Source of the DNA: Corallium rubrum
Taxonomy: Eukaryota > Cnidaria > Anthozoa > Scleralcyonacea > Coralliidae
Length of the DNA: 64,000 bases
Assembly (NCBI GenBank): GCA_964035015.1
Contig: OZ035998.1
Location: 17,209,760-17,273,759, forward strand
Reading direction: 5' to 3'
The stretch's first letter is position 1; every line of letters starts with the position of its first letter. Made by a program: the position numbers and the translations under genes. This document shows positions 43,391 through 57,520 of the stretch, in pieces. Below the pieces are notes generated by a model. The model had not been told where the DNA came from, made no database searches, and saw only the letters and a program-made list of their open reading frames with translations.

Positions 43391-45560
43391 GCATTCGCTT
43401 GCTACGTACGAAAAGAGACCCTGCAGCCAATAAGTCAATCTTTGTATTTGTGGGAAATCAGTTGACTGGTTGAGAAGAAGGGGAAACGTGTTACGTTTTT
43501 TCGACTCCATTACAGACTTCCAGGTAATTGTTTTGGGGTGTCTTCGATGCTGTTTTTGTATTTGGGATCTACAATTGTCCCCAATATTTTATAAAGGGGG
43601 GCCAGAATAGCTTTCCAAAAAATAATTGAATTTAAAAAAATTGCATTATAAGTGCGACTTCGATTGCGCTGATCGGCCAATTAATAATAATAATCCATCC
43701 GGACTCACGGATAGCAAGAGACTCACAAATTGTAATGAAAGAATTAACGAAAGGGCCTAACGAAAGAGGTAGAGGAGACTCTGAAAATGCCATTTCCGAC
43801 GATCTAGAGACTCCAAATTTTCAAAATTTTACCGCTCGGCGCCAACCATGGTGGCGCCTCGTGGGAGTCGGCCACCCTAAGTTTATCAAGCTTCCTACGC
43901 CCCTGATGTAAACCTCGTATTTCCCTCATCACTCACTCATGCAAGAGGGAAATTTATCCTTTGTCTTCTAATTTTCCCGTGCATGTTGATGAGGGAAAAT
44001 TAGAAAGAAATCCTTTGTCTTCTTCTAAATTTCCCGCTTGCATATATTTTCCCTCATTCAAAACGCACGGGAAAATTAGAAGACAAAGGATAAATTTCCC
44101 TCTTGCATGAGTGAGTGATGAGGGAAATACGAGGTTTACATCAGGGGCGTAGGAAGCTTGATAAACTTAGGGTGGCCGACTCCCACGAGGCGCCACCATG
44201 GTTGGCGCCGAGCGGTAAAATTTTGAAAATTTGGAGTCTGCGGTAAAATTTTGAAAATTTGGAGTCTCTAGATCGTCGGAAATGGCATTTTCAGAGTCTC
44301 CTCTACCTCTTTCGTTAGGCCCTTTCGTTAATTCTTTCATTACAATTTGTGAGTCTCTTGCTATCCGTGAGTCCGGATGGATTATTATTATTAATTGGCC
44401 GATCAGCGCAATCGAAGTCGCACTTATAATGCAATTTTTTTAAATTCAATTATTTTTTGGAAAGCTATTCCGGCCCCCCTTTATAAAATATTGGGGACAA
44501 TTGTAGATCCCAAATACAAAAACAGCATCGAAGACACCCCAAAACAATTACCTGGAAGTCTGTAATGGAGTCGAAAAAACGTAACACGTTTCCCCTTCTT
44601 CTCAACCAGTCAACTGATTTCCCACAAATACAAAGATTGACTTATTGGCTGCAGGGTCTCTTTTCGTACGTAGCAAGCGAATGCGCGCCACACAAACGCA
44701 GTCGGGCTAGCCCGGTTAACTTGGCTCACGCGATTGATTAGGATCTTACTGTGGTTTTAAAACTCGCATAAACTAAATTTGCAAAGAAGAATTGGTTTAG
44801 GTTTTCGAATCCTATATAACGATGGTTAAAATCTCCTTTTGTGGCCGAAGAAAGAACTTCGTGACACAAGTCAGTCCGGTTAGCCAGGTCATGTCAAATC
44901 AGCCCCGGCCTAAAGCACGCTAAAGGAGTCTAAAGCTTAAGCAGTCTAAAGCAACCTAAAGCAGTCTAATTCACGCTAAAGCAGTCTAATTCACTCTAAA
45001 GTATTCTACTGAATTGTTCTCTACTCTTTGTGCTGCAGTCTACGGCCCTCTGAGCCTCTGAGGACATAATATGTCAGGACCTTATAATAGGCATACATGA
45101 AGTAGCAACCATCCAAAATGCTTATTTATAAATAAGCAATTGCTTATTTATAAATAAGTATTGTTTAAACGTAAAATGATTATTTGTAAATAAGCAATAT
45201 TTCGCTTTATAAACAATCGTTTTTGAAGAAATGTTTATTTATAAATAAGCATTTCATCAAAAATGATTGTTTATAAACAATCCATGAGTGACAAATGCTT
45301 ATTTATAAATAAGCATTTCTTCAAAAATGATTGTTTATAAACAATCATACTGCATTGAATTGCTTATTTATAAATAATCGGTTATTTTGTGTGATTGTTT
45401 ACAAACCATGGAAAATTGATTAACAAAATTTGCTAAATAATTTTTTTACACCTGGCGCCTCATACTTGTACAGACGTAGGATGGGGCTTCAAATATGAGT
45501 GGTTGTTATAACGGGCTACACGCAATCATGAATGATGAAATCGGCAGTCATGTAGTATAA

Positions 45561-45766
45561 ACAATCGAAATATAGTAAGGTTAGATACACTGCCGAAACA
45601 GAGAACGTAGGAATCTAACGTTTCGAGCGAAGGCCCTTCGTCAGAGAGAAACGAAGGGCCTTCGCTCGAAACGTTAGACTCCTACGTTCTCTGTTTCGGC
45701 AGTATATCTAACCTTACTATATTTCGATTGTTGTTTCTACACTGCCTACGCAGCACGCTACTTTTA
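45561..45766 (+). mobile_element. Hairpin repeat with 35-bp tail, copy 2
   Basis: CAATCGAAATATAGTAAGG and ACTGCCGAAACAGAGAACGT on the left match their reverse on the right, followed by the tail GTTTCTACACTGCCTACGC and AGCACGCTACTTTTA. It sits in the right end of hAT element 2. Confidence 0.75.
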
Positions 45767-45942
45767 TTACACTATTTAGTCATGTAGTATACACTCATTG
45801 CTATGCTCATGGGCTCAACTTCGTCTTTTCGGACTCAGATATGATGCTTACAAAGATGCATGGAAATTTGGGGGCTGGGGGCGCCAAATTCACTGTTGGC
45901 CTCCCCTGACGAACAAAGGCCAGCACGCCACTGAAGAGGACT

Positions 45943-47459
<1,517 letters not shown>

Positions 47460-48555
47460 TGTCACTATCAAGATGTCGATGGATAAAAGTTGCCTGGAGA
47501 CGGGAGCATAAAAATGAGTATTGTTCGATAAAGAGGGAAGCAGAAGAGGCAATGGAGATGGCTGGAGAAGAAATTAGTTTCGGGATAGGAGAGGTTTACT
47601 TGAATGGCGAAAAGATGTGTGGAACTTGGAAGGATGCTTAGAGGAGGTTGAAAACCTTGCTGAAATCGAAGACGGAAGAAGGACGTATCAATCAATATCG
47701 AGAGAAGAAGTTACAAAGTGAGGTTTTCATGGGTCAAGAAGAGAAATGTAACCAGTGGTTGGAGTGCAACCTAGACTCCAGAAAGATGGCAGCAGTGATG
47801 GGGATGTTAGAGCAGATGGTCGAGACCAGAGCTTGAAAGGCCTTAAGGGGAATAGATCCGATAGAATCGGAGAATTGTAGATTGTGTTCTGATAAGAGAG
47901 AAACCGTACATAATTTGTTGGCTGGATGTAAGGTTGTTGCTGGTAATGAGTACATGATAAGGCATAACAATGTGCTAATGGTATTTGCTGTGGAATGGGG
48001 AAAAGAGGCAGTCTTGCTTGAAGAGAGTGTAGTGTGGTACAAAACAGCGTGGAAGAAAGGAACAGTTATTGAAAAGCCGGGTAAAAAGCTTGTGTGGGAC
48101 TTTGAATACAAGATGAGAAAGACAACAACAGCAAGAAGACCTGATCTGATTCTGGAAGACATCGAGGAAGGTAAAATTTGGATAGTAGACATGGCATGTC
48201 CTGCAGAGGCGAACATTGCAGAGAAACGGAGGGGAAAATTGCAGAAATACCAACAGCTGGCATTTGAAATCCGCGAGAGGCGTCTAGGCTTTATGGTTGA
48301 AATAGTACCTTTGGTAGCCGGATGCTTAGGAGGAGGGTTGGAGAAATTGGAAGAACAGATAGAGAAGAAGATAAAAGAGAAATCCCGACAGAAGTGGGTA
48401 CTAAAAGAAATACAAAAGATCATATTAATGGAGAGTGAATCCATTTTAAGGAAAGTGATGTCTAGGGTGGTGCAAGTAGAGTAGACTCAAACAAAAGATA
48501 AAAACAATTTGGTATCTTGAGGTTTTGGCCCATAGAAAATGGGCTCTATATAACC

Positions 48556-48556
<1 letters not shown>
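47460..48556 (+). mobile_element. R4/Dong-like LINE copy C, C-terminal part
   Basis: Coding from the RT thumb end to a stop at 48483, with two premature stops (near 47639 and 47834). Domains: CRLCSDKRETVHNLLAGC knuckle, then ARRPDLILEDIEEGKIWIVD endonuclease core. A 3' region of about 70 bp follows before (AAT)n. It is close to copy D in text, e.g. shared WIKVAWRRE, KYQQLAFE and MESESILRK-like words. Confidence 0.85.
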
Positions 48557-48633
<77 letters not shown>

Positions 48634-48652
48634 GTAATAATAATAATAATAG
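48557..48652 (+). repeat. (AAT)n microsatellite
   Basis: About 95 bp of AAT units with a few AGT variants. It is read through as Asn repeats at the start of the copy D ORF, which is a by-product. Confidence 0.97.
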
Positions 48653-50801
48653 TATTGTGAAAGATTATCGACCGATCACGTGCTTGAACACAGTATATAA
48701 AATCTACACTGGAATGATTGCAAAATATTTGAAAAGCCATGCAGAACGAAACGAAATGTGGGATCAAAATCAAATGGGAACGAGAGAAGGTGTATTGGGA
48801 ACAGTTGATCAGTTACTAGTTGACAATTGTATCATGGATGAAGTGCGCGAACAACACCGGAATCTAGCCGTGGCGTATTATGATTATCAGAAAGCATATG
48901 ACATGGTACGGCATGACTGGATCTTAAAAGTTTATGGGTGGATGGGAGTGCCAGAAAATGTATGTAGGCTGGTCGAAAACCTGATGAAAAAGTGGATGAT
49001 TAAGCTGGAAATTAGGGTGGATGGGGAGAAAAGAATGAGTAGATGGATAAATATACGAACAGGGTTTCTACAAGGAGATAGCTACTCGCCAGTGGGTTTT
49101 TGTTTAAGTGAGGTACCAGTGATGATGATGTTAAGAGAAACAAAAGGATACAGAATGGGACCATCTGGCAACAGAGAAGTAGTGAGAACGCACAGTCTGT
49201 TCGTGGACGACCTGAAAGTATATCAGGAAAACCACGAGAGGCTGGCTATTGCAAATGAGATTATCGTACAAGCGAGTCATGATACAGGGGCATGTTATGG
49301 TGTCAAGAAATGCGCTGAGATAGTGTTTGAAAGAGGCAAGATGGTGAAAAGCGAGGGACTAGATATCCTTGAAGAAAGAATGAAGGCTCTAGACCCTGAA
49401 ACTAGCGAAACCTACAAGTTTCTCGGATGCGAACAAGGAAAGAAAATAGATAAAGAGAAAGTGCTAGAAAGAGTGTCATTGGAGGTGCAGGAAAGAATGG
49501 AAAGTCTGGTACAGATGGAGCTATATGATAAGAATCTAGTTAAAGCTATAAACTGTAGAGTAGTACCAGTAGCGGGGTATGTAATGAATGTATGCCGATT
49601 TAGTAAAAACGATTTAGCAGAACTAGATATGATTGTCAAACGGGTGTTGAGGAAAAATGTGATGCACGGACGACAGGCAAGTAATGAGAGACTATATTTA
49701 CCACGAAATAAAGGAGGAAGAGGACTGAAAAGTATGCGAGATGTCTATAATGAGACCAAAGTTAGAATAGCTTGCTATATGACATATTCGCAAAGTGAAT
49801 GGATCAAAGTGGCTTGGAGGCGGGAATGCAAAAAGGAATATTGTTCTATTAAGAGAGAAGCAGAGGAAGCGATGCTAGACATAGGGGAGAGCATTAAGTT
49901 CGGTGAAGAGGCGGTGTGGCTAAATGGCGAAAGGATGTGTGGGGAGTGGAAAGAGATATGGGGTAAACTGAAAGCCATGTTACAAACCAAGACCGAGGTG
50001 ATGCGTATAGAACAATATACAAAGAAAATCTTACAAAGTGAAGTGTATAGAGGGATCGAGGAGAAGGGCCATGGATGGCTGGAGTGTAATATGGACTCAA
50101 GAAAGACAGCAGCAGTAATCCTTATGCAAGAACAGATGGTGGAGACACGGACATGGAAAGCCCTTAGAGGAATGGAGGTGGAATCGGAAATGTGCCGCCT
50201 ATGCGGCATACAGAGAGAAACAGTACACCATCTGTTATCAGGATGTAAAGTAGTAGCTGGAAACGAATATGTACGAAGACATAACAACGCATTAATGGTG
50301 TTGGCTGTAGCATGGGCAAAGCAAGAAGGGTTGATAAATAAGGATGCGGTATGGTACAAAATACAATGGAAAAAAGGAAATGTGTTGGAGGGAAGTGGAA
50401 TGAAGCTCTGTTGGGACTTGGAATATTGTATGAGAAAAACAACTACTGCAAGAAGACCAGATCTAACGTTGGAAGACAACAACAAGAAACTAATATGGTT
50501 CGTAGACATGGCATGCCCAGCAGAGATAAACATTGTACATAAACACCAAGAGAAGCTACAGAAATACCAACAACTAGCTTTCGAAACTCGTGAAAAACGA
50601 CGAGAATACAAAGTCCAAATCGTTCCAGTTGTAATTGGAAGTTTAGGTGGAGGTATGGTAAAGGCGAGGAGACAAATTGGAAAGGTAATACGAAACGAAA
50701 AAGAAGTTGAATGGATTGGTAACCAAATGCAGAAGACGGTGCTGATCGAAAGTGAATCGACACTACGCAAAATAATATCTGGGATCGTACAAGCAGAGTG
50801 A
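48653..50801 (+). CDS. R4-like RT plus restriction-like endonuclease, about 715 codons
   Basis: RT motifs: DYRPITCLNTVYKIYTGMIA, VAYYDYQKAYDMVRHDW, TGFLQGDSYSPVGFCLSE, and the catalytic box LFVDDLKVY, which is VDD rather than the ADD or MDD of other LINEs here. The thumb has YKFLGC. C-terminal parts: CRLCGIQRETVHHLLSGC and ARRPDLTLEDNNKKLIWFVD, the CCHC knuckle and PD-(D/E)-x-K endonuclease of R2/R4-type elements. No stop or shift was seen, so loss of the 5' end is its only visible defect. Confidence 0.88.
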
Positions 50802-50930
50802 CATATAAGTGTGGACATTGTTAGCGAGACTGGCAAAATTATTGGCAGTACTTGTACCTTTCTCACAATTATTGTGAGTCAAAGGCCATGGGCCGTAAAG
50901 GTTATCAATTTTCATAATAATAATAATAAA
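48653..50930 (+). mobile_element. R4/Dong-like LINE copy D, best preserved
   Basis: 5'-truncated inside RT at the (AAT)n array, then one uninterrupted frame to 50801, a 3' region of about 115 bp and a second AAT-rich patch at 50915-50970. Both borders are therefore in TAA-type sequence, as expected for R4-clade insertion into TAA repeats. Confidence 0.87.
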
Positions 50931-50970
50931 AATGATAATATTAATGACAATAATGATAATGATAATAAGG

Positions 50971-51898
50971 ATGGTGATGATCCACATCATTGATTATAGT
51001 CATGATCATGTTATAGTCATGATCATGATCATGACCATGTTGAAGATAATGACTATAAAAATACAACATCAACTAGTTCTTGTCAGCTAAAAATGCTCTT
51101 CAAATCATCAGTTGTCTATTGTGAAAAGGATCGATACCAATAACGTGTACTTATTGGTTTATAACAATTTTCAAACGAATTATGATATGTTTAGCACATA
51201 TATATTACCTCTTCTCAATATTTTCATGCAAACGTGCCAATATACTAAATTTTATAAATTATTCATAAAATTTATAGCAACTTCTAAACAAAGTTTGTGA
51301 ATTCTCTTTCTTCTTCCCGATGTATAGATTTAACATGAAAATGCGTAAGTGCTTTACTTTTTCAATAAATAGCTCTAGTACGAAACGTTTTGGGGAAAAT
51401 ATGTTAAGAAATCACCTGACTAATTTGTCTTCTTTTTTTTATAATATCATTGATAAATAACTAATGTTTGTAATTTCGTTTTATCTATGTTATGCGATAC
51501 TTTCAAAAAGTCGAAAAAAGATTTTTACTCAACAACAACATATCCGGCCCAAGTGTCGTTTGGATCACAGTATCAGACAGGTGAAATTAGTACGGTTTGT
51601 CTTATAAAAACTAAATAACCTTAAAAACTCCTTAATTCTATTCGAGAAAAAAAATACAAACTCTCTCGAAACTAATTTACTTTTCAATATCTTTACGATC
51701 GACGTTTGCACACAAACCAATAAGCAAGGAACAAAATGAAAAACTGAGCTAGCAAGCTGAAACATGCTTTTAATTATCTTATTGTTTTTGCCCAATTACA
51801 TGAGGAAAATCGGGTCACGCATATTTTCTTCCTCGATTGTTTTTTGTTTGTTTTTTAAACTTTATTTAAAAGAAGGTATAAACATCTTTACATATTGT
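50971..51898. other. Spacer without recognised gene
   Basis: A GATCATGATCATG-type patch lies at 50999-51040. The rest shows no domain or TE end. Confidence 0.4.
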
Positions 51899-52038
51899 AA
51901 TCGAAATATAGTAAAGTTAGATATACTGCCGAAACAGAGAACGTAGGAGTCTAACGTTCTCTGTTTCGGCAGTATATCTAACCTTACTATATTCCGATTG
52001 TTGTTTCTACACTGCCTACGCAGCACGCTACTTTTTTT
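51899..52038 (+). mobile_element. Hairpin repeat with 35-bp tail, copy 3
   Basis: The same ends as 45561-45766 (AATCGAAATATAGTAAAG) with a shorter stem: ACTGCCGAAACAGAGAACGT and its reverse meet after only a few bases. The tail ACACTGCCTACGCAGCACGC is the same. Confidence 0.75.
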
Positions 52039-52084
52039 ACATATTGTATTCTACAAGCTGGCCTTCATTAGTTAAAAATCAATA

Positions 52085-52500
52085 AATAATTAGTTGCAGA
52101 GTCCTCCAAGTCTGCTACTTCATTATTTTGTTCTAGAAAATATTTTTTTAGTTGAAATGCTAATATTGCTAGTTTCCCTTAAGCGGTTAGGGAGCGAGTT
52201 AAATAATAAAGCTCCGCTATGCGAGATTTTTGTTTTACCAAGCTCACTAGAGACCTTTGGAACTTTCAGATCTGTCAGTGACGCTCTTGTGCTAACACTA
52301 TGTGCTTCACCGACAAACTGTAACAAGTTATGCAGGTTTGATGGAGCTTTATTTTTAATACTGTTAATACTAATATACGTTTTCTTAGTTTAAATAGATT
52401 ATGTAGTGGAATCCATCCAAGCTTTTTAAATAGTTCAATTGATGATTCATCAGTAGATGCCTAGGAGCCTGTAACGCTGTAGAAAATTATACATACTATC
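52085..52500 (-). mobile_element. LINE 3'-end remnant (CR1-like)
   Basis: On the minus strand, STRASLTDLKVPKVSSELGK, then GALLFNSLPNRLRETSN, is the C-terminal tail typical of CR1/L2-like RT proteins ('LWNSLP...R'). Only this tail and some degraded upstream text remain. Confidence 0.7.
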
Positions 52501-52664
52501 GTAAACATGTCTTTCTAAAATTTTGGAAACAATGGATAATTTGGAGAGAGGCCTGAAGTTTGATCTATCAGATAACGGATCACTCTTGTGTTTTGGTGTA
52601 AGCCTGGCTCGTTTCCATCATAGTGGAAAGACTCCGCTAGTGATACTAATGTTAGATAATGTTA

Positions 52665-53104
52665 CAAATTATCTTCATCTTCAAGAACTCTTGGAAATGA
52701 TAAAGAATTGTTTTTCCAGTTTTTCCATATCTCACTTCGTTCTCAAATTATTTAGATTTGTTTGGTATGTAAATAAGATAAACTATGACGTAAAGTTATG
52801 TGCAGATCATTGTAATTTATTAGAAATCATGTATATCTGCGATTATTGAAGAAAATTATTTAAAACTTTGCAAATATTTGCATCTCAACACACTAAACAT
52901 CACAAGACCAAATTTCGTTTAATAATGTCGAAGATATATGTGATTTCCATATAACTTACAATTATATGTACATAATTTGTCGTCATAGTTTATCTCATTT
53001 ACACATCAAACAAATCTAAATAACTTGAGAACGAAGTGAGATAGGAAAAACTGTAAAAGCAATCCTTTATCATTTTCAAACGTTCTTGAAGATGAAGAAA
53101 ATTT
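52665..53104. mobile_element. Foldback MITE with arms of about 125 bp
   Basis: The left arm 52665-52792 (TCTTCATCTTCAAGAAC, CTCACTTCGTTCTCAA, AAGATAAACTATGACG) is answered by the right arm 52981-53104 in reverse order. The arms differ at several sites and by small indels. Confidence 0.7.
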
Positions 53105-53639
53105 AATTTTCGCATTTCATGTCATTTTCTCTTTAAGGCATAATCAATGCCTTTTGCAGTGTTTTTATAAGCACGAATCACCGTGTTTTTGGCGAGTTAA
53201 GTATTTCTTTTTGAATATTTTTAAAACTATATAAAAGGCCTACTTTACTTATAGATATAATGTATTTTTTATTTCCAGTATTCCAGAATAAGCTGACAGA
53301 ATAATTTGCTTTAATATATAAGTTCAACAAAATTGCTATATGGTCTATAGATTTTCGTGTTTGGATATTGACCAATCATACTGTGCGTGGCATACATTTT
53401 TGTATCTGCGCAACGCGCAGATATATTGCTATCGTGTTGTGTGTTTGTGTGTTTGTTTGTTTGTGTGTTAACTTTTTGGTGTAACCGCTGACCTGTAATG
53501 TGTGCAGTAGTGTGACTGTTTATATTTCCTCGCCATGTTGTATGAACTACGGAGCGAGACGAAGAACAACATTATTTTCGAAGAAAGTCAATTGCAACGC
53601 TGTATGATTGGAGTAGTATGATTCAGGTATACTTTAAAA

Positions 53640-54350
53640 TGATTGCGTTTGACCGTACGCCAAGTGATAGCATAATAATGCAATTTGATATTTGCGCTCA
53701 TCTCAGTTCAAATATATTTTTCTCCGTTGCTATTCTATACGATTTGAGTTTTAATTCACATATGTTGTACAGAATTTAACGCTCTATCTAACCGTGCAAG
53801 TTTCCCAAATGGCACAAACCTACAGACGATTGATTTACAGTTTACTTTAAATATGACCGCGTTTGACCGTAGGACAATAAATAGCGTAAATAATGCAATT
53901 TGATATTATTTTGCGCTCATGTCAGTTCAAATAGCCTTTTCTCCGTTGTTATTCTATACTATGTTCTCTAATTCACATATGTTGTACAGAATTTAACGCT
54001 CTATCTAACCGTACAAGTTTCCCAAATGGCACAAACCTACAGACGACTGATTTACTTTAAATATATGACTGCGTTCGACCGTACGCCAAGTAAATAGCCG
54101 TATAATGCAATTTGATACTAGCGCTCATCTCAGTTCAACTGATATATTTTTCTCCGTTGGTATTCTATACGATTTGTTCTAATTCACATATGTTGTACAG
54201 AATTTAATGCTCTATCTAACCGTGCAAGTTTCCCAAATGGCACAAACCTACAGACGATTGATTTACTTTAAATATGACCGCGTTTGACCGTAGGCCAAGC
54301 AAATAGCGTAAATAATGCAATTTGATATTTGCGCTCATGTCAACAGACGA
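53640..54350 (+). repeat. About 213-bp tandem repeat, three full units and a partial
   Basis: AATGCAATTTGATA recurs at about 53676, 53894, 54104 and 54316, with AATTCACATATGTTGTACAG and CAAGTTTCCCAAATGGCACA in each full unit. Spacing is 218, 210 and 212 bp. The array lies about 500 bp upstream of a LINE RT frame. Confidence 0.85.
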
Positions 54351-54599
54351 TTCAGGGGTATTTAGACCCGCGGTAGCCGTATTATTGGTCATTGGGATAT
54401 ATCTTCCAGCAGTTCGCCGTTAAATTCTATATTTCCGACAAAGTTTTGCACAAAAACATTTCGGAGACAGGGGTTATTGCTGATAAACTGGTTAAGTATT
54501 TTTAACGTGACTTATAGTAAACTTGTGAGTGTGATCTACCACAGTTTTTGTGAGTCATGATGAGTCATGATAAAAAATTATTAAGGTCAGAGAACGTGT

Positions 54600-54725
54600 A
54601 CTTTCTCTTTAATTAACTTATAAGATCTCGCTAAAATCTTATAAGATCTACGTGTAAAAATCTTAAGATTTTTCTTAAGATCTTACAAGATTTTCCAAGA
54701 TCACACAAGATCTTGACATGATTCT
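54600..54725. repeat. Cluster of AAGATCTT-like words
   Basis: ATAAGATCT, CTTAAGAT, AAGATCTTAC and AAGATCTTGAC words recur about ten times in 125 bp. I know of no function. Confidence 0.6.
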
Positions 54726-54844
54726 CACAGTGGTGGGTTTGCGCAGATACATGTACGCATAGCGGACCTTTTGTTATATAAATATTACCATATCGAAGTG
54801 CGTGTTCAAATGTAAGGTTATATATCACCGAAATAGACCCTAAT

Positions 54845-56589
54845 TGAGAACTCTGGCCGACATTGTTAAAGCTGGCGTTACCAAAGCCCCTCCGCGTACA
54901 ATCGAATACCGTTCTTACAGACACTACAATAAAGAGTGCTTCTTAAAAGACCTTAAAGATATCGATTGGTCTGTTGTAGAAAATGACGACATTGATGTTA
55001 CTGTTAATAACTGGTGCAAATGTTTTACAGATATAGCAGATCACCACGCGCCTATCAAGAAAATGAGAGTTAAGGGGGTTAGAATTCCGTGGATGACTTC
55101 TGAACTCAGCCAGGCAATGCAAAATCGAGATCACCATCACAAGAAGGCTCTCAAAACACAATCGAAAAAACATTGGTCTACATACCGCAAACTCCGTTGT
55201 TTTGTAAATAAGAAAATTCGCGAATGCAAATCTAAGTACTATGAAAATTTGATTCAAGACAACAACAAAAATCCGTCCGGTCTTTGGAAAACACTTAATG
55301 AAATAACATCTCGTAATAAGTCGTCACAAGCCCCATGTTCTATTGTTTCGGATGGGGTGGAATACCAAAACATTAAGTCAATAGCATCTCTGTTTAACCA
55401 ATTTTTTACAAGTATTGGAGTAACTTTGGCCAACGCAATCAAACAAAAATGTACACCTACTGTATCTCCGGAACTGGCATTCCGACTTAATCCATCTTTT
55501 AAATTCAAAGAGATCGAGGTTTCTTCTGTCCTTAAACAGCTGTTAACTCTTAAAACCAACAAAGCTACCGGCCTCGACCGTATCAGCGCCCGTCTAATGA
55601 AAGATGCAGCTACAGTCATAGCTCCATATTTAACCCATATTTTTAATAAATCTCTCAAGTCTGCCACTTTCCCTAAGATCTGGAAAGACGGCAAAGTAAC
55701 ACCACTTTTTAAGTCAGGAGATCGCTCAAATATGTCAAATTACAGACCTATTACTGTCTTACCAACCCTGAGTAAAATTCTGGAGCGCTTTGTCCATACG
55801 CAGATTTACAATTATTTAACTGAACACAAAATCCTTTCATCGCAACAGTTTGGCGTTAGACCTAAACTATCTACCAGTACCGCTTTGGCCTTTTTTACGG
55901 ATAATATTCTTCAAAATGCTGATAACGGTCTTGTCACGGCCTCTGTTTTCCTGGATTTTAGCAAGGCATTCGACACAGTTGATCATAGCATTTTGTTGAA
56001 TAAACTGAAATCTATTGGCCTAGATAATAATTCACTAAGTTGGTTCCAGTCATACCTTACCTCCCGTCGACAAATAACAGCTATTAACGACAAGCTGTCT
56101 AGCTCTTTACCAGTGTCAGTTGGTGTTCCACAAGGCAGCATCTTAGGTCCTTTGCTGTTCATCATTTACATTAACGATATGCCTAACATTGTCAAACACT
56201 GCAAAATAATACTCTACGCAGATGATACTCTTCTATATTATTCCTCTAACTCTGCCAAGGACATTCAGATATACGTTAATGAAGATCTTAAATCGATTTC
56301 TCAATGGTTGGATAATCTTCTCACATTAAATTGCATAAAATCCAAGTTCCTTCTTTTTGGTAGTAATAGTCGTTTGAAAGCGTTTGCTGACATTTCAGTA
56401 CATATCAACGAACATCAACTTGCCCGAGAACGAAGTTTTAAATACTTAGGAATAACGTTTTCAGAAAACCTCTCCTGGTTTGAACATTTGGATAAAATAT
56501 CAACAAAAATTAGCCAACGTATCGGATTGCTAAGAAGAGTTAAAGCCTTCATTCCAATTAAAGCTCGCCTTACTGTATATAATGCTCTT
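54845..56589 (+). pseudogene. LINE RT, part before the insertion
   Basis: An open frame without a usable ATG, starting after the endonuclease domain. Motifs: NYRPITVLPTLSKILERFV, FGVRPKLSTSTALAFF, VFLDFSKAFDTVDHSIL, GVPQGSILGPLLFIIYINDM and the catalytic LYADDTLLYY. No stop or shift before 56589, so the host LINE was young when hit. Confidence 0.9.
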
Positions 56590-57215
56590 AGTAGTAATAC
56601 CCCCCCATATGGCGGCCAAAGGGATGCCGCCTCATTAAATATTCAACTTATTGTTTATTCATTCTCCTTTGTGACGTTCTAACCCTAATCTCATTATGCA
56701 TACGTCATTATTTCTCAGGCTCCTTTGGGACGTAGTAACCCTAACTCTCCCTCCAACCCTAGTTGTTACTCAACCCCCCGTGTAATACGTCATTCCCGAT
56801 AGGTCTCCGACTGATTCCCGAAGTTCTGGGTTACGTAATTATCAAAAGGCACTTGACTTATATCCTTACAAGTACTAGTAATTACCTTTTCATTTATACA
56901 CTTTTCCCTACTGACAGTCGACAGTTGTGGGACACGTAGACGTACAGAGCATGCGTACAGTAAACTTTAACAAAATAGACGTTCTTTACAAGGAACTAAA
57001 GAGAAAGTGAGAGAGGCACTTTATATTTTTTATCTGAAACCTTGTCTCGATGAGTATAGAGAGTTTTGGGCAGCCGAAGTGTCTGAATTGGCAGAGCTCG
57101 TATAGACTCAGATTAATAGCATACATGAATATTATATCAGTTTGGAACTTAAACGGCCAAACAGTTCTTTACACATTTGCTTGGACATATGTGCCGAATT
57201 GTCGCTTATTTGGCT

Positions 57216-57422
57216 TTAGTTTATAAAGTAAACGATGCCTTGAATGAAGAAACCGTTCGGCAAGCTGTTCGAAAGACATTGAAACACTTTCTTCAGATAA
57301 ACGGCTGACTCGGCTATTTTATTAACGTCGTCAAGCATCTTGTTAATGTTGCTACGGCTGATATTTGCATATTTATCCTGAGTGCACGTGCAGGAGACAA
57401 AAGAAAAACTCATTAGGGGCAA
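57216..57422 (-). CDS. Small 68-residue arm ORF, left copy
   Basis: Starts MPLMSFSFVSCTCTQDKYAN and continues NINKMLDDVNKIAES, a possible amphipathic helix. The right-arm copy at 63098-63304 is identical in protein. No family recognised. The identity reflects recent arm homogenisation as well as possible function. Confidence 0.4.
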   Translation of the reverse strand: MPLMSFSFVSCTCTQDKYANISRSNINKMLDDVNKIAESAVYLKKVFQCLSNSLPNGFFIQGIVYFIN

Positions 57423-57520
57423 TTAAGAGGATTAAGCGCTTAGGCAGGTATAGGCGAGAAAGTCATTAGCGTGCACTTTGCATAAGACAGAATTCACAAC
57501 AATCGGTTTAAAATATTTAT

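Larger units (their letters stand above)
42613..45462. mobile_element. 2.85-kb foldback element (MULE-like?), near-perfect palindrome
   Basis: The left arm 42613-43983 and right arm 44064-45462 are reverse complements along their whole length. The right arm has one extra 28-bp copy of a unit around GGTAAAATTTTGAAAATTTG. The ends are TGAGGCGCCAGGTG. TACTTGTA flanks both sides (42603-42610 and 45463-45470); the left side has two further bases (TA), so the duplication is 8 perfect or 10 with one mismatch. Long TIRs and 8-10-bp duplications suggest a Mutator-like foldback. No ORF was seen. Confidence 0.85.
40952..45934 (+). mobile_element. hAT element 2, 5.0 kb, degenerate, with a perfect 8-bp target duplication
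   Basis: The ends are perfect inverted repeats, CAGTGGCGTGCTGGC and GCCAGCACGCCACTG. Both sides carry AAGAGGAC (40944-40951, 45935-45942). It carries remnants of a ZMYM-type transposase and is itself split by the foldback element at 42613-45462. Confidence 0.93.

Noticed and set aside
49775..50866. 363-codon minus-strand ORF opposite R4 copy D
   Set aside because: A shadow of the RT/endonuclease frame; it has no motif of its own.
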